Origin: a virus
Direction: 5' to 3' (one strand)
IMG/VR virus record: IMGVR_UViG_3300007538_000160
Location: 1 to 25,770 of that record
DNA: 25,770 nt
A model generated the notes under the pieces. That model saw only the letters and a program-made list of their open reading frames with translations, was not told the origin of the DNA and made no database searches. The position numbers were made by a program, and so were the translations under genes. Positions 24,179 through 25,770 of this stretch are shown in pieces. Position 1 is the first letter of the stretch. Every line of letters starts with the position of its first letter.

Positions 24179-24232
24179 AATGCCCTCTTTTGCTAAAAGT
24201 CTTGAAACCCTCAAGACAAGGTGTGCGCCATT

Positions 24233-24418
24233 TTATTTAGGCGCCTTTAATAATATTCTTGCTGCTACATAATTCCTCAGCAATATTTCACCCCCTTCAT
24301 CAGATTCAATATTGTCTCCATCTATAACTAGATTAACTTTATTTGGTACTGGTGGCATCTCAAGAACAGGAGGAATTGAACAGCCAGATAACAGAATTGA
24401 TAAAAGTAAAAATTTCAT
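24233..24418 (-). CDS. Small lipoprotein, possible outer-membrane spanin
   Basis: 61 residues with a lipoprotein signal: MKFLLLSILLSGC, where LSGC is the lipobox and the Cys would be lipidated. The mature part begins proline-rich (IPPVLEMPPVPN). A proline-rich small lipoprotein next to holins suggests an Rz1-like spanin, which fuses the outer membrane in Gram-negative lysis. It overlaps the holin-like gene stop (ATGA). No inner-membrane spanin partner is obvious. Confidence 0.55.
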   Translation of the reverse strand: MKFLLLSILLSGCSIPPVLEMPPVPNKVNLVIDGDNIESDEGGEILLRNYVAARILLKAPK

Positions 24419-24630
24419 TTTCTACCCTCTTCTAAAACCTGCTTTATATCCATTTCCTTCTTTTTCTCATCTGAAAAGATAAGTCCAATTGCTCCAACAA
24501 CAGTTGCACCAGTTGTTACAATTGCATTAATATGTTCAGGATCCAATTGGACTCCAAGCACAGATAGCAAAATAGCAAGTCCGCGCCAGGTGCTTGGTTG
24601 GCTTGCAATAATACCAATTCTTGACCACAT
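24415..24630 (-). CDS. Holin-like membrane protein (71 aa)
   Basis: A short protein with hydrophobic stretches at about 17-27 (GLAILLSVLGV) and 37-52 (TTGATVVGAIGLIF) around LDPEHINAIV, and a charged C-terminal tail (EKKKEMDIKQVLEEGRK). This matches a common phage holin-type family with the STWRGLAILLS opening. It would make or regulate the inner-membrane hole. AAGAGG precedes the ATG. It is coupled to the lipoprotein gene. Confidence 0.65.
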   Translation of the reverse strand: MWSRIGIIASQPSTWRGLAILLSVLGVQLDPEHINAIVTTGATVVGAIGLIFSDEKKKEMDIKQVLEEGRK

Positions 24631-24641
24631 AAAATAACCTC

Positions 24642-24980
24642 TTAATTGTCTGTATTTGGAAATATTTTCTGTATAAATATTTCAAATTGGAATAAAAGCC
24701 TGCTTCCCATGTGCCCGCTTATACCAACAAGGGCTGCAGTAAGCAAGCTTCCAAATTCCGCGTGCATACACAGTAAATATGTTATCACTCCTGTAAAAGC
24801 ACTTGTTGTTAATTCGCCTATAAATTCAACAACATTGAATGCTCTTGAGTGCTTTGATTTAATTTTCCTAAAAAAATTTACAGCACCTCCAACTGATGAT
24901 AGAAGCACAACCCATATCCATGTGAATAATGATAAATCATTAATTCCATTCTGGTTATTAAAACTATCCATATTTGACAT
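24642..24980 (-). CDS. LydA-type holin
   Basis: 112 residues with about three membrane segments (roughly 18-36, 54-72, 76-94) and the LydA-family block AALVGISGHMGSRLL. LydA-type holins permeabilise the inner membrane at the end of infection. The N-terminus is hydrophilic. AGG lies nine bases before the ATG. It sits between two other small membrane-protein genes; no endolysin gene is visible in the window. Confidence 0.7.
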   Translation of the reverse strand: MSNMDSFNNQNGINDLSLFTWIWVVLLSSVGGAVNFFRKIKSKHSRAFNVVEFIGELTTSAFTGVITYLLCMHAEFGSLLTAALVGISGHMGSRLLFQFEIFIQKIFPNTDN

Positions 24981-24986
24981 CTAAGT

Positions 24987-25205
24987 CTACCTGCTTAATG
25001 CTCTACCAGCAATCAGAGACAGCAATAACTCAAGGCTGCGATCCCATTCATGCACCCATACTGAAAACCGCTCCTTGGTACACATCCCATAAATGTCGTG
25101 GTGCCACATCCCCCACATGCAGGATGATACCGCCAAAGTAAAAAGCACCAACTGAACGATCATGTAAGCCGCAAGTAGCAGAAATGATCCTTTTACAATG
25201 TCCAT
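24987..25205 (-). CDS. Small membrane protein in the lysis cluster (72 aa)
   Basis: One clear membrane segment at about residues 7-28 (FLLLAAYMIVQLVLFTLAV), then a Cys/Trp/His-rich middle (SSCMWGMWHHDIYGMC) and a second, weaker hydrophobic end (LELLLSLIAGRAL). AGGA lies four bases before the ATG. I recognise no exact family. Context suggests a lysis or membrane accessory role. Confidence 0.5.
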   Translation of the reverse strand: MDIVKGSFLLLAAYMIVQLVLFTLAVSSCMWGMWHHDIYGMCTKERFSVWVHEWDRSLELLLSLIAGRALSR

Positions 25206-25241
25206 GCATCCTGCACTAAAAGATATATCTGTTAAAGTAAA

Positions 25242-25592
25242 TTAAGCCGGGAGCTGGGTATCTATCCACGGTAGAGGGGGTGTGATCTGCGAGGGGTTTT
25301 TGGCCTCCTCGATCTGGGCATCGATGCTCGCGTAAATGGCCGCGACCTGCTCCTCGCCCAGTGCGTCCTGAGTCCACTGGATAGCCTGTGCTTCCGTGAT
25401 TTCGTTAAAGGGGACGAAGTTGGGTTTGTCGGGATCGACATTGAAGGAGACAGTGCTGTAGCACGATCCGGTATGCCCTTCGCCATCATCGCCGTTACAG
25501 CGCCAGTGAGAACAAACGACGTAATCCAGCATTCCATTCACGTCTGGGATGCAGTCTAGGGCGCTGATAGTCCATTTTACGGTAGTTGTCAT
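25242..25592 (-). CDS. GC-rich small phage protein (DUF7936-like)
   Basis: 116 residues. An N-terminal TVKWTISALDCIPDVNGMLD and a SHWRC motif, then a PFNEITEAQAIQW helix and an end PPLPWI, match a small protein often placed next to tail fibres in marine and T7-like phages. Its role is unknown; an accessory to the fibre is a guess. Base composition is clearly GC-richer than the rest of the window, as is the partial gene beside it. The ATG starts one base after the upstream gene's stop. Confidence 0.6.
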   Translation of the reverse strand: MTTTVKWTISALDCIPDVNGMLDYVVCSHWRCNGDDGEGHTGSCYSTVSFNVDPDKPNFVPFNEITEAQAIQWTQDALGEEQVAAIYASIDAQIEEAKNPSQITPPLPWIDTQLPA

Positions 25593-25593
25593 A

Positions 25594-25770
25594 TTAGTTT
25601 ACCTTTGCTTTGAGTGATTCGATTTCGGCGTGGAGTTCTTGGATGGATTTTACAAGGACGGACACAAAACGATCATAAGCGACAGACTCAGGCAGACCAT
25701 CTTTGTTCAAAGAGACTAGCTCTGGAATAACAGGAAGCACTTCTTCTGCAATCAATCCCACATCTGTACG
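25594..25770 (-). CDS. Second S74-chaperone tail protein, C-terminal end (5'-partial)
   Basis: The visible 58 residues run off the window edge. VGLIAEEVLPVIPELV and YDRFVSVLVKSIQELHAEIESL match the last part of the S74 intramolecular chaperone, which ends in a trimeric helix bundle, and align with the end of the fibre at 19718 ([13 protein letters not shown]). So the phage carries at least two S74-tipped tail proteins. Base composition is GC-richer than the fibre gene. Confidence 0.85.
   Translation of the reverse strand, partial: RTDVGLIAEEVLPVIPELVSLNKDGLPESVAYDRFVSVLVKSIQELHAEIESLKAKVN

Overview
The window is a segment of an AT-rich tailed double-stranded DNA phage (Caudoviricetes). There are no ribosomal, metabolic or chromosomal genes. 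The genes are short and tightly overlapping, and they encode phage replication, recombination, nucleotide metabolism, tail fibre and lysis proteins. Sigma70-like promoters and the absence of a phage RNA polymerase gene suggest use of host RNA polymerase. A LydA-type holin and a small lipoprotein in the lysis region suggest a Gram-negative host; the host genus cannot be read from the sequence.

Layout. (1) Positions 2-2317, minus strand: a primase-helicase-like protein. (2) Positions 2318-2885: a divergent control region with promoter-like sites, one small ORF and a structured leader. (3) Positions 2886-18569, plus strand, the replication and metabolism arm: an HTH protein, a HAD phosphatase, a conserved phage protein, dCMP deaminase, a recombination module (accessory protein, Sak4-like RecA ATPase, DUF669 ssDNA-binding-type protein, PD-(D/E)XK nuclease, SF2 helicase), an isolated acidic-tailed protein, an FAD-type oxidoreductase, a divergent ThyX, a DUF5664 nucleotide pyrophosphohydrolase, a GT-B glycosyltransferase, a DnaQ-type exonuclease, a GH43-like propeller protein, a 900-residue DnaE-type polymerase, an ATP-dependent DNA ligase, three small proteins and MazG. 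(4) Positions 18573-18601: a bidirectional terminator between converging arms. (5) Positions 18605-25770, minus strand: a second glycosyltransferase, a 1422-residue collagen-like tail fibre with a self-cleaving S74 chaperone, a lysis/membrane cluster, and a GC-richer end holding a small protein plus the C-terminus of a second S74 tail protein.

How the genes work together. The primase-helicase, the DnaE-type polymerase with its separate DnaQ exonuclease, and the ligase form a largely self-contained replication set. The Sak4, DUF669, nuclease and helicase genes form a recombination set. dCMP deaminase, ThyX, DUF5664 and MazG shape the dNTP pool. The altered ThyX signature next to an FAD-type protein and glycosyltransferases makes a thymidine-modification pathway worth testing, but this is inference.

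The most unusual signals outside genes are: a hexamer (AGCGGA/TCCGCT) repeated 42 times in all reading frames and on both strands; a nested GC-rich structure directly before the polymerase gene; a tRNA-like fold just downstream of a promoter; and a recurring promoter of the form TTTACT-(17-18)-TATAAT.
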